Shown here: in pieces, positions 1-9,227 of the stretch
Layout of the letters: every line of letters starts with the position of its first letter
Numbering within the stretch: position 1 is the first letter of the stretch
Source of the DNA: Marinoscillum sp965229915
Lineage (GTDB): Bacteria; Bacteroidota; Bacteroidia; Cytophagales; Cyclobacteriaceae
Assembly: GCF_965229915.1 (NCBI RefSeq)
Contig: NZ_CBDDJZ010000002.1
Span: 1-64,000 of the forward strand
DNA length: 64,000 bases
Reading direction: 5' to 3'
Translations under genes and position numbers: made by a program
Notes under the pieces: generated by a model
The model's database searches: none
The model's input: the letters and a program-made list of their open reading frames with translations, nothing else
What the model was told of the DNA's origin: nothing

Positions 1-1
1 G

Positions 2-376
2 GCCTCAGCTGCACTGGTGACCGACCTGAAAAGAAGAGGCCTGCTTGACGACACGCTGGTTATCTGGGGTGGCGAGTTTGGCAGAACCAACTACAGTCAG
101 GGAAAATTAACAGCTACTAATTATGGCCGCGACCATCATCCAAGGTGCTTTACCGTATGGCTGGCGGGCGGTGGAGTCAAGCCGGGATTTACCTACGGTG
201 AAACGGATGACTTTAGCTACAATATCATCAAGGATCCCGTACACGTACATGACTTTCAGGCAACCCTGCTGCATCAGCTGGGTGTCGACCACGAACAGCT
301 GACATTCAAACACCAGGGAAGAAGATACCGACTTACCGACGTGCATGGGGAAGTGGTAAAATCCATCATAGCCTAA
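2..376 (+). CDS. DUF1501 family protein, C-terminal part (runs off window start)
   Basis: The reading frame is open from base 2, so the gene begins upstream of the window; the first possible start inside it, GTG at 17, is probably internal. Visible motifs are GGEFGRT and a following GRDHHP, the metal-site signatures of DUF1501, an alkaline-phosphatase/sulfatase-like fold often found with exported proteins in Planctomycetes and Bacteroidota. The substrate is unknown. It is followed after 45 bp by a Tat-exported propeller and then a Tat-exported SGNH hydrolase on the same strand, suggesting one operon for extracytoplasmic carbohydrate or ester breakdown (inference). Confidence 0.75.
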   Translation, partial: ASAALVTDLKRRGLLDDTLVIWGGEFGRTNYSQGKLTATNYGRDHHPRCFTVWLAGGGVKPGFTYGETDDFSYNIIKDPVHVHDFQATLLHQLGVDHEQLTFKHQGRRYRLTDVHGEVVKSIIA

Positions 377-421
377 ACTAAATAGCAATTCAGACTAATA
401 AGTTAACTACAATACGATCAA

Positions 422-1498
422 ATGAACACTGAAAAAAACAACTCCAGAAGAGAATTTATCAAAGCAGGTGCCATGGCAGGCGCCGCCCTGAGCATTCCTT
501 CTCTTGGTTTTAACATTATCAACAAACCCGTACTTAACGATGAAATAATTGGTCACGGCAAATTCAGATATCGTGTACACAAAGCATGGGGAGATTTAGA
601 TCCTGCTACCACACCGGTAAAAAACTGCCATGAAATGGTGATGGACTCAAAGGGTAGGTTGATTATGGTGACGGACGAAACTAAAAATAACATTATCATT
701 TACGATAAATCGGGCAAAATGCTAAGCACGTGGGGAAGTGAATATAAAAGCGGCCATGGTCTTAGCCTTTTTAATGAAGGTGGAGAAGACGTTTTGTTTA
801 TCTGTAATCCCGATGGTGAGAATCCGCAGGTGGTGAAAACCACGGTAGATGGCAAAAAGCTTCTGACGCTTCCGGATCCGAGAAAAATCAGTGTTTACGA
901 AGCAAAAGACAGGTATCTGCCCACCGAGACAGCCATTGCTCCCAATGGAGACATCTATGTAGCCGATGGCTATGGATCGCAATGGATATTGCAATTTAAT
1001 AAGGAGGGGGAATTCGTCAGAAAATTTGGCGGTCCCGGAAACAACGATGATCAGTTCAGCACAGCCCATGGTGTGGCCATCGACGACCGGGATCCGAATA
1101 ACATTACCCTGTTGTGCACTTCCAGGGCCCACAACTCTTTTAAAAGATTTAGCCTGGATGGAAAATACCTGTCAACGATCTTTCTCCCCGGAGCCTTTGT
1201 TTGTCGCGCGGTCATTGATGATGAGAATATTTATAGTGGGGTATGCTGGTCTCGCTTAAAATATTTAAACCAAACCAGCGACTCAGGTTTTGTGACCATT
1301 TTAGATAAAGAGAATAAAGTTATCTCCAATCCAGGTGGTACGAAGCCGGTTTATAAAAAAGGAGAGCTGCAACTGATGATTCAGGAGACACCTATCTTTA
1401 ACCACTGCCATGATGTTTGTATCGACGAAGACAAAAACCTTTACATCTGCCAATGGAATGCCAACAAGACCTACCCTATCAAACTTGAACGTGTCTAG
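422..1498 (+). CDS. Tat-exported six-bladed beta-propeller (NHL-like) protein
   Basis: 358 aa. The N-terminus carries a twin-arginine signal (SRREFIKAG, then a hydrophobic stretch to about residue 30), so it is probably exported folded. The body contains NHL-type repeats, for example NGDIYVADGYGSQWILQF and the AHGVAID segment, each near a Gly/Phe-rich turn (KFGGPGNNDDQF). This is the pattern of 6-bladed propellers related to peptidylglycine monooxygenase-like proteins. No catalytic residues can be named, so it may be a binding protein. It lies between a DUF1501 gene and an SGNH hydrolase gene with gaps of 45 and 37 bp. Confidence 0.7.
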   Translation: MNTEKNNSRREFIKAGAMAGAALSIPSLGFNIINKPVLNDEIIGHGKFRYRVHKAWGDLDPATTPVKNCHEMVMDSKGRLIMVTDETKNNIIIYDKSGKMLSTWGSEYKSGHGLSLFNEGGEDVLFICNPDGENPQVVKTTVDGKKLLTLPDPRKISVYEAKDRYLPTETAIAPNGDIYVADGYGSQWILQFNKEGEFVRKFGGPGNNDDQFSTAHGVAIDDRDPNNITLLCTSRAHNSFKRFSLDGKYLSTIFLPGAFVCRAVIDDENIYSGVCWSRLKYLNQTSDSGFVTILDKENKVISNPGGTKPVYKKGELQLMIQETPIFNHCHDVCIDEDKNLYICQWNANKTYPIKLERV

Positions 1499-1535
1499 AA
1501 GCTAACACTTATCACAAAAAACCTTTATTTGTTTC

Positions 1536-2285
1536 ATGCAGAAAAACCGAAGAACCTTCATAAAGAATGGGGCACTGGCCTCCCTTGCCATGACCGCCGC
1601 CCCAGCTGCGGCAAATGGCCTGTCAATCTCAAACCTGTCGATACCTGATGGTCTTACCATCTTATTTCAGGGGGACTCCATTACCGACGCAGGCCGTGCC
1701 AGGGATCAGTATTATGCCAACTCGACAAGGGGCCTCGGCATTGGATATACCTACCTGGCGACTTCGCAATTGCTGGCCAATAACCCCAATGGTGACTTCT
1801 CCATATACAATCGCGGTGTAAGTGGTAACAAAGTTTATCAACTGGCCAACCGTTGGAAAGATGATACCCTGAACCTCAGGCCGGACGTGCTGAGCATTCT
1901 CATTGGTGTGAACGATTTTTGGCATATGGTCAATGGCCGTTACGATGGAACTGTTGAAAGGTACGAAAGCGATTACCGGGATTTGCTGAATCGAACCATA
2001 AAGGAAGTTCCCGGTGTAAAGCTGATCATCTGTGAACCTTTCGTGGTATGGGGGGGATCGGCTATTACGGAACGGTGGAAAGCGGAATTCCCGGCATATC
2101 AAAAATCAGCCGCAAAAATAGCGGAAGCATTCAAGGCGGCATTTGTACCATTTCAAAAAGTTTTCGATGAGGCATTGAAAAAGGCACCGGCCAAGGTCTG
2201 GTGCCCCGACGGGGTTCATCCCTCTCCTGCCGGGGCACATCTGATGGCTAAGGCATGGCTGGAGGCATTCAATAAATTATACTGA
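1536..2285 (+). CDS. Tat-exported SGNH/GDSL hydrolase
   Basis: 249 aa. A Tat signal (NRRTFIK followed by Ala-rich hydrophobic residues to about 26) leads into an SGNH esterase fold: block I FQGDSIT with nucleophile Ser48, block III GVNDFW, and block V PDGVHPSPAGAHLMA with the Asp/His of the triad. Such enzymes remove acetyl or other acyl groups from polysaccharides or act as carbohydrate esterases; the substrate cannot be read here. It is the third gene of the exported-enzyme set at the window start. Confidence 0.85.
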   Translation: MQKNRRTFIKNGALASLAMTAAPAAANGLSISNLSIPDGLTILFQGDSITDAGRARDQYYANSTRGLGIGYTYLATSQLLANNPNGDFSIYNRGVSGNKVYQLANRWKDDTLNLRPDVLSILIGVNDFWHMVNGRYDGTVERYESDYRDLLNRTIKEVPGVKLIICEPFVVWGGSAITERWKAEFPAYQKSAAKIAEAFKAAFVPFQKVFDEALKKAPAKVWCPDGVHPSPAGAHLMAKAWLEAFNKLY

Positions 2286-2361
2286 CTTAAACCATCATTC
2301 TTCTCTGTGCGTTTATAAAAGCTTTGAGTGAACATTAACTTGAGAAAAGAAAAAGGAGATA

Positions 2362-2906
2362 ATGGCTGATAGCGCAAATAATTTCATTCAGGTAGCATAT
2401 TTCAAATCTCCATTGGTGAGCTTATTTTGGGCGCTTATGAAGAAAAACTATGCCTGTGCGACTGGCGTTATCGCAAGATGAGGGATGCCGTAGATACCAG
2501 AATAAAAACAAGGTTAAATGCCACATATGTCCCTGGCTCCTCTGCGGTTATTGAAAAGACGATAGCGCAACTGCAAGAATATTTTCAAGGTGCCCGCTGT
2601 GAATTTTCCATTCCCATCCGATTGGCAGGTTCTGATTTTCAAAAACAGGTGTGGCAGGCGCTAATACAGGTACCTTTTGGCAAAACCGAGACCTACCTGG
2701 GCCTGTCAAAAAAATTAGGCAATCAAAAAGCAATCAGAGCGGTAGCAGCGGCAAACGGCGCCAATGCCATATCAATTATTATTCCCTGCCACAGGATAAT
2801 CGGTACGGATGGAAACCTGGTGGGATATGCCGGTGGCTTGCCCGCCAAGAAAAAACTACTAGGCCTGGAAAATCCGCTGCTGGAACGCCAACTGAGTATT
2901 TTCTAA
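2362..2906 (+). pseudogene. ogt: Methylated-DNA--protein-cysteine methyltransferase, frameshifted near 2411
   Basis: The C-terminal domain is unmistakable: acceptor motif IIPCHRIIG, upstream GSDFQKQVW and the AVAAANGANA helix. The protein would repair O6-alkylguanine by suicide transfer to the Cys of PCHR. The natural start is ATG 2362, preceded by AAGGAG, and encodes MADSANNFIQVAYFKSP in one frame; homology then continues (IGELILGAYEEKL) in the next frame. One missing base around 2411-2413 (CCATTGG where CCAATTGG would restore the frame) explains this. The remaining long frame has only a TTG (2427) with no ribosome site. Either a real inactivating deletion or a base error in the assembly. 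Confidence 0.8.
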
Positions 2907-3261
2907 GGCATATGAGGCGCTTGCCGGATTACATTTGGGAAGTGAAGTGATCCCAACGAAATTCAATCGCGTGCAAATCATCATTGCGTCCTTATCATTG
3001 CCAATACATATCATTAACTAATTCATGTAATTTAATACACAAATTGTCATAACTTTTCCGATGTACATTACCTAATTTCAATCAAGTGTAATGCAAAAAT
3101 ATCACTTTGGCAGATCACATTTTAGGGTAGGAACTGTACGGGAGGTTCGGAAAAATTATATGGATCGTTTTGCTATCAATCAGCTATAACTCCTCTTTCT
3201 GCATACTTAATAGTTAATAATTTCCACGTGACCTATTCCAAATCCGCGTACTCATTTCTGT
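2907..3261. other. AT-rich non-coding stretch ending at a gene-truncation junction
   Basis: About 355 bp with no credible gene. It is AT-rich, with no transposase, no obvious inverted repeat and no terminator that I can find. Its right edge abuts the codon at 3262 where homology to M14 carboxypeptidases begins abruptly, preceded by an in-frame stop at 3229. This makes it a candidate recombination scar or assembly join. Confidence 0.5.
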
Positions 3262-5088
3262 GATGTTGATTTTCATGAGCAAGGTGTAAACTCGCCTTAT
3301 TATTTTGCTCCGGCTGCTGAGCCTTTGCATGAGGTGATTACCGACTGGCAGGTAGACTTTCAAACACAAATTGGTAAAAATCACGCCAAGTACTTTGATG
3401 AGAATAATTGGTTTTACTTCACCAAACAACGATTCGATCTTCTTTACCCAAGTTATGGAGATACCTATCCAACCTACAATGGGAGTATTGGGATGACCTA
3501 TGAGCAAGGTGGATCCGGAAGAGCCGGACTTGGAGTGATCAAACAAGAAGGAGATACACTTACTTTGAAGGATCGTATAGCGCACCATTACACAACCGGA
3601 TTGTCTACAGTGGAGATTTCCAGCCAAAACACCGATAAGCTTATCCAGCAGTTTGAGGCATTCTACAGCAAACCGATTAATGCCAAATACAAGACTTATG
3701 TATTGAAAAATGATGGTAATGCGGATAAAATGAAAGACTTAATGCAATGGCTGGATGTACAGGGTATTACCTACGGTACTGCTTCATATGGCAAAAGCCT
3801 TTCTGGATACCACTATGGTTCAGGTCAGACCCGATCATTTTCTGTTGGTAGTAATGATTTGGTGGTGAATGTGAATCAACCTAAATCAGTTTTGACTACT
3901 GTATTGTTTGAACCAAAAACCAAACTGAACGACTCTCTTACCTATGATATTACGGCCTGGGCTGTGCCTTATGCGTTTGGTCTGGAGGCTTATGCCACCA
4001 CTGCTGATGTGAGGCCATCTGGTTCTTTAACAATGGAGAAGTTTTCTCCAAATAAGCTGTCACCTGCGTATGGTTATATCTTCAACTGGCAGAGCCTGAA
4101 AGATGCGCAATTGCTGGCGGAGCTACTTAAAAATGAGATGAAAGTACGGTACACTACCCAGCCAGTAACCATAGGAGGTAATCAGTTTGACCGAGGAGCA
4201 GTCATCGTCACACAAAGAGATAATGGTCAGGGCTATCACGAGTTATTGGAAAAACTAGCTAATAAGCATATGCGCGAGCTGTTCGTCATAGAAACAGGGT
4301 TCGTCATGGACGGGCCAGATATTGGTTCTTCTGATATTGCTTATCTAAAAGCTCCTAAGGTGGCACTGATAGGTGGTGAAGGAACATCTTCACTGGATTT
4401 TGGAGCCACCTGGCATTTCATGGAGCAAAACCTTGGCTACCCCGTTACCACCATAGGAGCGGATTACTTCAGTTATGTTGATTTAGCGGATTATGATGTA
4501 TTGATCATGCCTAATGGCTGGTATAGTGACTTCAATGACCGGACTACTGCCAAGGTAAAAGAATGGGTGCAATCAGGAGGTACGTTGATTGCAGTGCAGG
4601 GTGCCATCAGGAAACTGAAGGGAGCAGAGATTGGATCACTTGATTCATTTAACTCCGATAAAGAGAAGTCTGACTTTGAAAAGATCGACGAACAAGTGGA
4701 AGAGGAGATGAAACTAATACCCAACTCAGAGCAAGAACGCTACGAGATACGTGAGTATGTAGCTGGAGCAGTGTTTCATGTAGCTATGGACAACACGCAC
4801 CCTTTGGCTTATGGGTATTCTAAAGATTACTACTCTTTAAAGACCTCACGTGACCGATATGGCTATTTGGATGGTGGCAATGTTGGTGTTATTAAGTCAG
4901 CAAATGATCATTTGAGCGGGTTTGCTGGAGAGATAGTAAAAAAGAAGGTAGGGACTTCCATGGTATTCGGTCAGGAGCGCGTAGGCAGTGGTCAGATCAT
5001 TTATATGGTAGATAATCCTTTGTTCAGATCTTTTTGGTACGACGGTAAGCTTTTGTTCGCCAATGCTATTTTCTTTGCAGGTAATTAA
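3262..5088 (+). pseudogene. M14 zinc carboxypeptidase family protein, 5'-truncated
   Basis: Homology to the large Bacteroidota M14 proteins (usually more than 800 aa) starts at DVDFHEQGVNSPYYFAPAAE. The segment retains the third zinc ligand His in FHEQG and the catalytic Glu in GMTYEQGG, but the signal peptide and the HxxE zinc motif are missing. The C-terminal half has a glutamine-amidotransferase-like domain (VALIGGEGTSSLDFG onward), as in full-length relatives. The frame is open back only to 3232 and no ATG precedes the conserved part; TTG 3325 is inside the domain. The stop codon overlaps the start of the next gene (TAATG). The remnant is probably inactive as a peptidase. Confidence 0.8.
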
Positions 5089-6494
5089 TGATTGACCTGT
5101 TTTACTTAAAGCATCGCTGGAAAGCATTCGTACGAAATCCCGGAAGCATGAATTCCCTTTGGGTGGGATTGCTGTTTGGTCTGATGGTACTATTGATCGA
5201 TATAGGGGTCTCCAATAACTGGCCTCTTCTCCTCGAATCCATCAGCACTGAACTCGGGATAGCTATTGATAAAGCCCCTTATGTGATATTGTGGGGGCTT
5301 TTTCTTACCGACTTACTCACCAAAGTACTCCTGCCAAAATCCATCCCCAAAGTTTACTACTACCATACCCTGAATGTAAACCCACGTGACCTGAAGGTAG
5401 GGTATCTTATAGAGGCTCTTTGTAATCTATGGTTTTTACTGATGCTAGGAGTGGAGGCACTGGTGATTACTCTGTGTGTGGGAGATCTTGGCATTGGACT
5501 GGAGGGTGTATTAGGTATGGCATTTCTTTGGTTGCTTAATTCACTCATCAGCATTCTGATTCACTCCAGTGATCAAAGATCATTTATCTTTTCATTGTTG
5601 GGACTATTAGTGATCCTGCAGGTCATTGTTTTTAAATTTCCTGCTTATTTACCTACCATTGATGGGCTGACTTTTTTAATTCTGGTTTCAGCTTCTATCA
5701 TTCCTATTGTTTGGTTGGTCTATAGAAAATTGGATTCACTTTTTGATAGAGCTCTGAAGGCAAGCGATACCTCTACAAACTATTTTGTAACTGGTTTGGA
5801 CCTATTCAAGGATCCATTGATGCAGCTGGAAGTGGCCACTATCATGCGAAATAAACGTGCCAGAGGTACCGCTATTACGGGTATTCTGATGATTCCGTAT
5901 TTTTTCATCATAGGTAGTAAGTCAATGGACAGCCCGATCTTTCAGATGATGATTAGTCTTCTCATTTCTGGGTTGTTTATATTCCAAATGGGCACCTACA
6001 TATTCGCCTGGGAAGGTAGTTTTTTTGATTTGCTCTTGACTCGGTTTAGTACACGCCAGATTATTGAGCACAAGTATCGATTCTTTACTTACACCAGCTT
6101 GTTTTTTGCTCTGGTGATGGCGGCTAGTTTGGCCATCGTCTATCGAGGTTCTTTGTTTCTACCTTTAGCCTGCTTTCTTTACAATATTGGATGGAATGTA
6201 CCTATCATTATCAACAATGGATTCCGAAACACTGAGAAGATTGATTTGACCAGGGGAATATTCATGAATTACCAGGGTTTTAATGGAATGGTGATTGTGA
6301 CCATGTTTACCACACTCTTGCCACCTATTGTGATTTATGGAGTTCTCAATAATTTGGTCGGCAGCTTAGAAGCGATCATGACTTTGACCTTACTTGGAGT
6401 TATTGGTATTACTTTAAGGAGGGTATTTATCAACTCATTGAGTAAGAAATTAGAACTTAAGAAATACTATTTATCATCTTGTTACCGCAGTTAA
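5088..6494 (+). CDS. DUF5687 family membrane protein, probable ABC exporter permease
   Basis: 468 aa, almost entirely hydrophobic, with about ten or more predicted membrane segments. The N-terminal pattern (short cytoplasmic LKHRWKAFVRNP then a TM helix) is that of DUF5687 proteins, Bacteroidota permeases encoded beside an ABC ATPase. Its start overlaps the stop of the preceding gene by one base and its stop directly abuts the ATPase start, so it is translated in an operon with the ATPase. The transported substrate is unknown. Confidence 0.75.
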   Translation: MIDLFYLKHRWKAFVRNPGSMNSLWVGLLFGLMVLLIDIGVSNNWPLLLESISTELGIAIDKAPYVILWGLFLTDLLTKVLLPKSIPKVYYYHTLNVNPRDLKVGYLIEALCNLWFLLMLGVEALVITLCVGDLGIGLEGVLGMAFLWLLNSLISILIHSSDQRSFIFSLLGLLVILQVIVFKFPAYLPTIDGLTFLILVSASIIPIVWLVYRKLDSLFDRALKASDTSTNYFVTGLDLFKDPLMQLEVATIMRNKRARGTAITGILMIPYFFIIGSKSMDSPIFQMMISLLISGLFIFQMGTYIFAWEGSFFDLLLTRFSTRQIIEHKYRFFTYTSLFFALVMAASLAIVYRGSLFLPLACFLYNIGWNVPIIINNGFRNTEKIDLTRGIFMNYQGFNGMVIVTMFTTLLPPIVIYGVLNNLVGSLEAIMTLTLLGVIGITLRRVFINSLSKKLELKKYYLSSCYRS

Positions 6495-7196
6495 ATGAGC
6501 ATCGTCAGTGTTAGAAATGTGAAGAAAAGCTACAAGAAGAAAGTAGCCCTAAACATCGATCGATTAGATATTGAACCAGGAGAACTCGTTGGGATTGTTG
6601 GTAATAATGGAGCAGGTAAGACCACATTGTTTCGATCCATTTTGGATTTGATCAAACCGGATTCAGGAGTCGTATTTATCGGTGAGGATGTAGTGGCAAA
6701 CTCTAACCATTGGAAGACTCTTTTGCATGCATTTTTGGATGAGAGTTTTTTAATAGAGTTTTTAAAGCCGCAAGAGTATTTTGATTTCATCGGAAAAACC
6801 CTGGGCTTAACCAAGGCTGAGACGAAAACACAAATAAGTAAATACCCAGAGCTTCACAATGATGACATCATTACCAGTAGCAAGTTGATCAGAGAATTGT
6901 CTACCGGGTCCAAGGTCAGGGTAGGGTTACTTGCAACGCTTCTTGGGGATCCAAAGATCATTTTACTGGATGAACCGTACGCTCATCTGGATCCAAGCTC
7001 ACAAGCCAAACTCAGTAAACTCATCAAACAGCTCAATGAAAAAGGCGTGACAGTCATCCTGTCGAGTCATAACTTACACAATATGGCTCAAATCTGCACC
7101 AGGATTATTCTGATAGAAAGTGGAGAAGTCATCAAAGATCAGCAGACCTCTGACAAAGTAGTTCAGGAAATAAATGCCTATTTTGAGGGTGCATGA
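6495..7196 (+). CDS. ABC transporter ATP-binding protein
   Basis: 233 aa, one nucleotide-binding domain. Walker A GNNGAGKT at residues 36-43, signature LSTGSK at 135-140 (variant of LSGGQ), Walker B KIILLDE at 154-160 with Glu160 as general base, and a switch His in SSHNLHN. It should energise the DUF5687 membrane protein encoded immediately upstream. The 3' end overlaps the sulfotransferase start by ATGA. Confidence 0.92.
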   Translation: MSIVSVRNVKKSYKKKVALNIDRLDIEPGELVGIVGNNGAGKTTLFRSILDLIKPDSGVVFIGEDVVANSNHWKTLLHAFLDESFLIEFLKPQEYFDFIGKTLGLTKAETKTQISKYPELHNDDIITSSKLIRELSTGSKVRVGLLATLLGDPKIILLDEPYAHLDPSSQAKLSKLIKQLNEKGVTVILSSHNLHNMAQICTRIILIESGEVIKDQQTSDKVVQEINAYFEGA

Positions 7197-7948
7197 ACAC
7201 ATGGTGGAAAAAGTACGTCACCAGTCCTGTTATTAACACAATTGGGAAAGCCAGAGAGCGATACCTCTTTGATGATCCACCTGTATTGATAGGAGGGTGT
7301 GCACGATCCGGTACTTCACTTCTCCTTTCTATTCTTTCAGCTCATCCAAACATTCATGCTATTCCCGTAGAATCAGACGCTTTTACAGAATGGGACGAAT
7401 CAGGAAAGCCCGTTCGTCTGGACCGCTTCTACAGGCAGCTGCTTTCTGGTCCGGTCAAAAAAGGAGCAGGTAGGTGGTGTGAAAAGCGACCATACAATGT
7501 CCGATACATCTCTGAAATTTTCACCTATTTCGAATCTAAGGTAAAGTTCATTCATATTATCCGTGACCCTCGGGCTGTTTGTACCTCAGTTCACCCTCAG
7601 AAGCCCAACCAATACTGGGTGTCACCAGATCGATACATTCATGATGTAACGATCGGGTTGGCTTATGAGAGTCACCCAAATCTGCTTTCCATTAAGTTTG
7701 AGGACCTTATTACCAAACAGGAAGATACCCTGCAAGCTATCTGTCATTTCCTGAAAGAGCCGTATACCGAAGAACTTAAAAACTGGCTGAATCACGCCAC
7801 CATCAAGACCAACAGAGCGTGGTTTGATGGGTTAAATGATATCAAAGAGTTGAGATCATGGGACCAACCAATCCATCATGTTCGTGTACAAGAGATCCTA
7901 TCAAATACAGCCATGCTCAATCTGATGGCAAAACTGGGTTATAGCTAA
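7193..7948 (+). CDS. Sulfotransferase family protein
   Basis: 251 aa, cytoplasmic. The PAPS-binding 5'-phosphosulfate loop is GGCARSGTS at residues 34-42 and the 3'-phosphate motif is RDPRAVCTSVH at 124-134, the standard pair for Sulfotransfer family enzymes that move sulfate from PAPS to an acceptor hydroxyl. The ATGA overlap with the ABC ATPase gene suggests co-expression with the DUF5687 exporter, so a sulfated lipid or glycan could be the exported product (inference). No PAPS synthesis genes are in view. Confidence 0.85.
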   Translation: MNTWWKKYVTSPVINTIGKARERYLFDDPPVLIGGCARSGTSLLLSILSAHPNIHAIPVESDAFTEWDESGKPVRLDRFYRQLLSGPVKKGAGRWCEKRPYNVRYISEIFTYFESKVKFIHIIRDPRAVCTSVHPQKPNQYWVSPDRYIHDVTIGLAYESHPNLLSIKFEDLITKQEDTLQAICHFLKEPYTEELKNWLNHATIKTNRAWFDGLNDIKELRSWDQPIHHVRVQEILSNTAMLNLMAKLGYS

Positions 7949-8036
7949 TTATTTTAGTTTAATAAGCAATTAATTTTAGTAATTACTTGGTAAATGCTAA
8001 TATAGTTGTCATATTTATCTTGAAATTCTTAGAGAT

Positions 8037-8366
8037 ATGATGACTGATACTAATAATATTAGAGTGATGGACCTTCGAGGAATGGACGCAGACGTCACAT
8101 TTGATGATGACTACAGTTTGAAGCTTACCAGCAAGAAGTTACAATCAGGCAAGTGTCAGGTGAAGTTTTATGCCAATGTACATGACCGAAGAGATATGTA
8201 CGGTTATGTATTAGTAGACTCTGATAAAACGTTGAAAGACGTGGTGATTAAGATCAAAGAGAAGCTTAGGACAATCCGTCAGACAAGAGAATTTCATCAT
8301 TTGCATTTATATTCCATTGGAAAAATGGGGAAGGATGATATGAATTTCATCATCTTTGATAGTTAA
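8037..8366 (+). CDS. Conserved-looking small protein of unknown function
   Basis: 109 aa, soluble, alternating beta-prone and charged segments, no signal peptide, no metal or catalytic motif recognised. Two ATG codons stand in tandem at 8037 and 8040, with a weak AGAGAT ribosome site. It is 17 bp upstream of the XRE-S24 regulator on the same strand, so it may be co-transcribed with it. Function not recognised. Confidence 0.6.
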   Translation: MMTDTNNIRVMDLRGMDADVTFDDDYSLKLTSKKLQSGKCQVKFYANVHDRRDMYGYVLVDSDKTLKDVVIKIKEKLRTIRQTREFHHLHLYSIGKMGKDDMNFIIFDS

Positions 8367-8383
8367 CTATAAAGTATGAAAAA

Positions 8384-9160
8384 GTGAGTGTCATAGCTGA
8401 AAATATCAAGTATCTGCGGAAGCAAAAAGGGCTCACCCAGGAGCAATTTGCTCAGGAAGTCGGAATCAAAAGATCAGTGGTTGGGGCTTATGAGGAAGCC
8501 AGGGCAGAGCCCAGACTACAAACGCTGATTAGTATTGCCAGTGTGCTCAATGTGGTCGCGGATGATTTAATCTCCAAGGACTTGACTAGTGGAACGGATG
8601 GTCAGCCAAGACAAAAGGTGAAAATCCTATCCATTACTGTAGATAAGGAGGATAACGAAAACGTAGAGCTAATACCGCAGAAGGCAGCAGCTGGTTATCT
8701 TAATGGTTATTCCGATCCTGAATACTTGTCTGAATTGCCGCGGTTTCATCTGCCGATGTTGCCTAAAAATGCTACCTACAGAGCTTTTGAGATTTCCGGA
8801 GATTCGATGTTGCCCATTCCTTCTGGCTCTATCGTCATTGGTAAATATCTCGATGGGTTTGATGATATCAAAAATGGGAAAACCTATGTGTTACTCACAG
8901 AGAAAGAGGGAGTAGTGTACAAGCGAGTATTCAATTATATCAGTGAGAAAGGATGCCTCTACCTTGTTTCTGATAACAAATCTTATTCTGCTTATGAGAT
9001 AGCCGCCAAGGATGTATTGGAAATCTGGGAGGCTAAAGCTTATATAAGCATTGAATTTCCAGATCCTGAGTCAAAAAATGAACTAAGTCTTGATAAAATA
9101 GCCGGAATGGTGATGGATTTGCAAAATGAAGTCAAAGACATTAAGAAAAACATAAAATAG
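8384..9160 (+). CDS. XRE-family transcriptional regulator with S24 (LexA/CI-like) peptidase domain
   Basis: 258 aa. HTH_XRE domain at about residues 5-60 (KGLTQEQFAQEVGIKRSVV), linker, then an S24 domain with nucleophile Ser141 in SGDSML and general-base Lys180 in VVYKRV; AAAGYL at 101-106 resembles the Ala-Gly self-cleavage site. The start is GTG 8384; the ATG at 8374 stops after three codons. The protein resembles phage CI-type repressors but there are no phage genes nearby. A perfect 17-bp palindrome lies just downstream, before the DUF5686 gene, and is a likely binding site. Confidence 0.85.
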   Translation: MSVIAENIKYLRKQKGLTQEQFAQEVGIKRSVVGAYEEARAEPRLQTLISIASVLNVVADDLISKDLTSGTDGQPRQKVKILSITVDKEDNENVELIPQKAAAGYLNGYSDPEYLSELPRFHLPMLPKNATYRAFEISGDSMLPIPSGSIVIGKYLDGFDDIKNGKTYVLLTEKEGVVYKRVFNYISEKGCLYLVSDNKSYSAYEIAAKDVLEIWEAKAYISIEFPDPESKNELSLDKIAGMVMDLQNEVKDIKKNIK

Positions 9161-9180
9161 CCGAATCTTATTTTTTCGTT

Positions 9181-9216
9181 TATCGTACAATTAGCTTTGT
9201 TTTGTATCATACAAAA
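9181..9216. promoter_or_regulatory. Candidate repressor operators: palindrome and a degenerate copy 24 bp away
   Basis: At 9200-9216 the sequence TTTTGTATCATACAAAA is a perfect palindrome around base 9208. At 9181-9190 TATCGTACAA repeats the core TATCATACAA (9205-9214) with one change, 24 bp apart. Two related palindromic sites between an XRE-S24 gene and the next gene are the usual arrangement for CI-like repressors. Binding by the adjacent regulator is an inference. Confidence 0.55.
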
Positions 9217-9227
9217 TCAGCTATTCC

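Noticed and set aside
3214..3627. 137-aa minus-strand ORF across the M14 junction
   Set aside because: It is a shadow of the M14 reading frame with no recognisable protein signature.
8384..9160. Prophage remnant around the CI-like repressor
   Set aside because: No integrase, replication or structural genes on either side.
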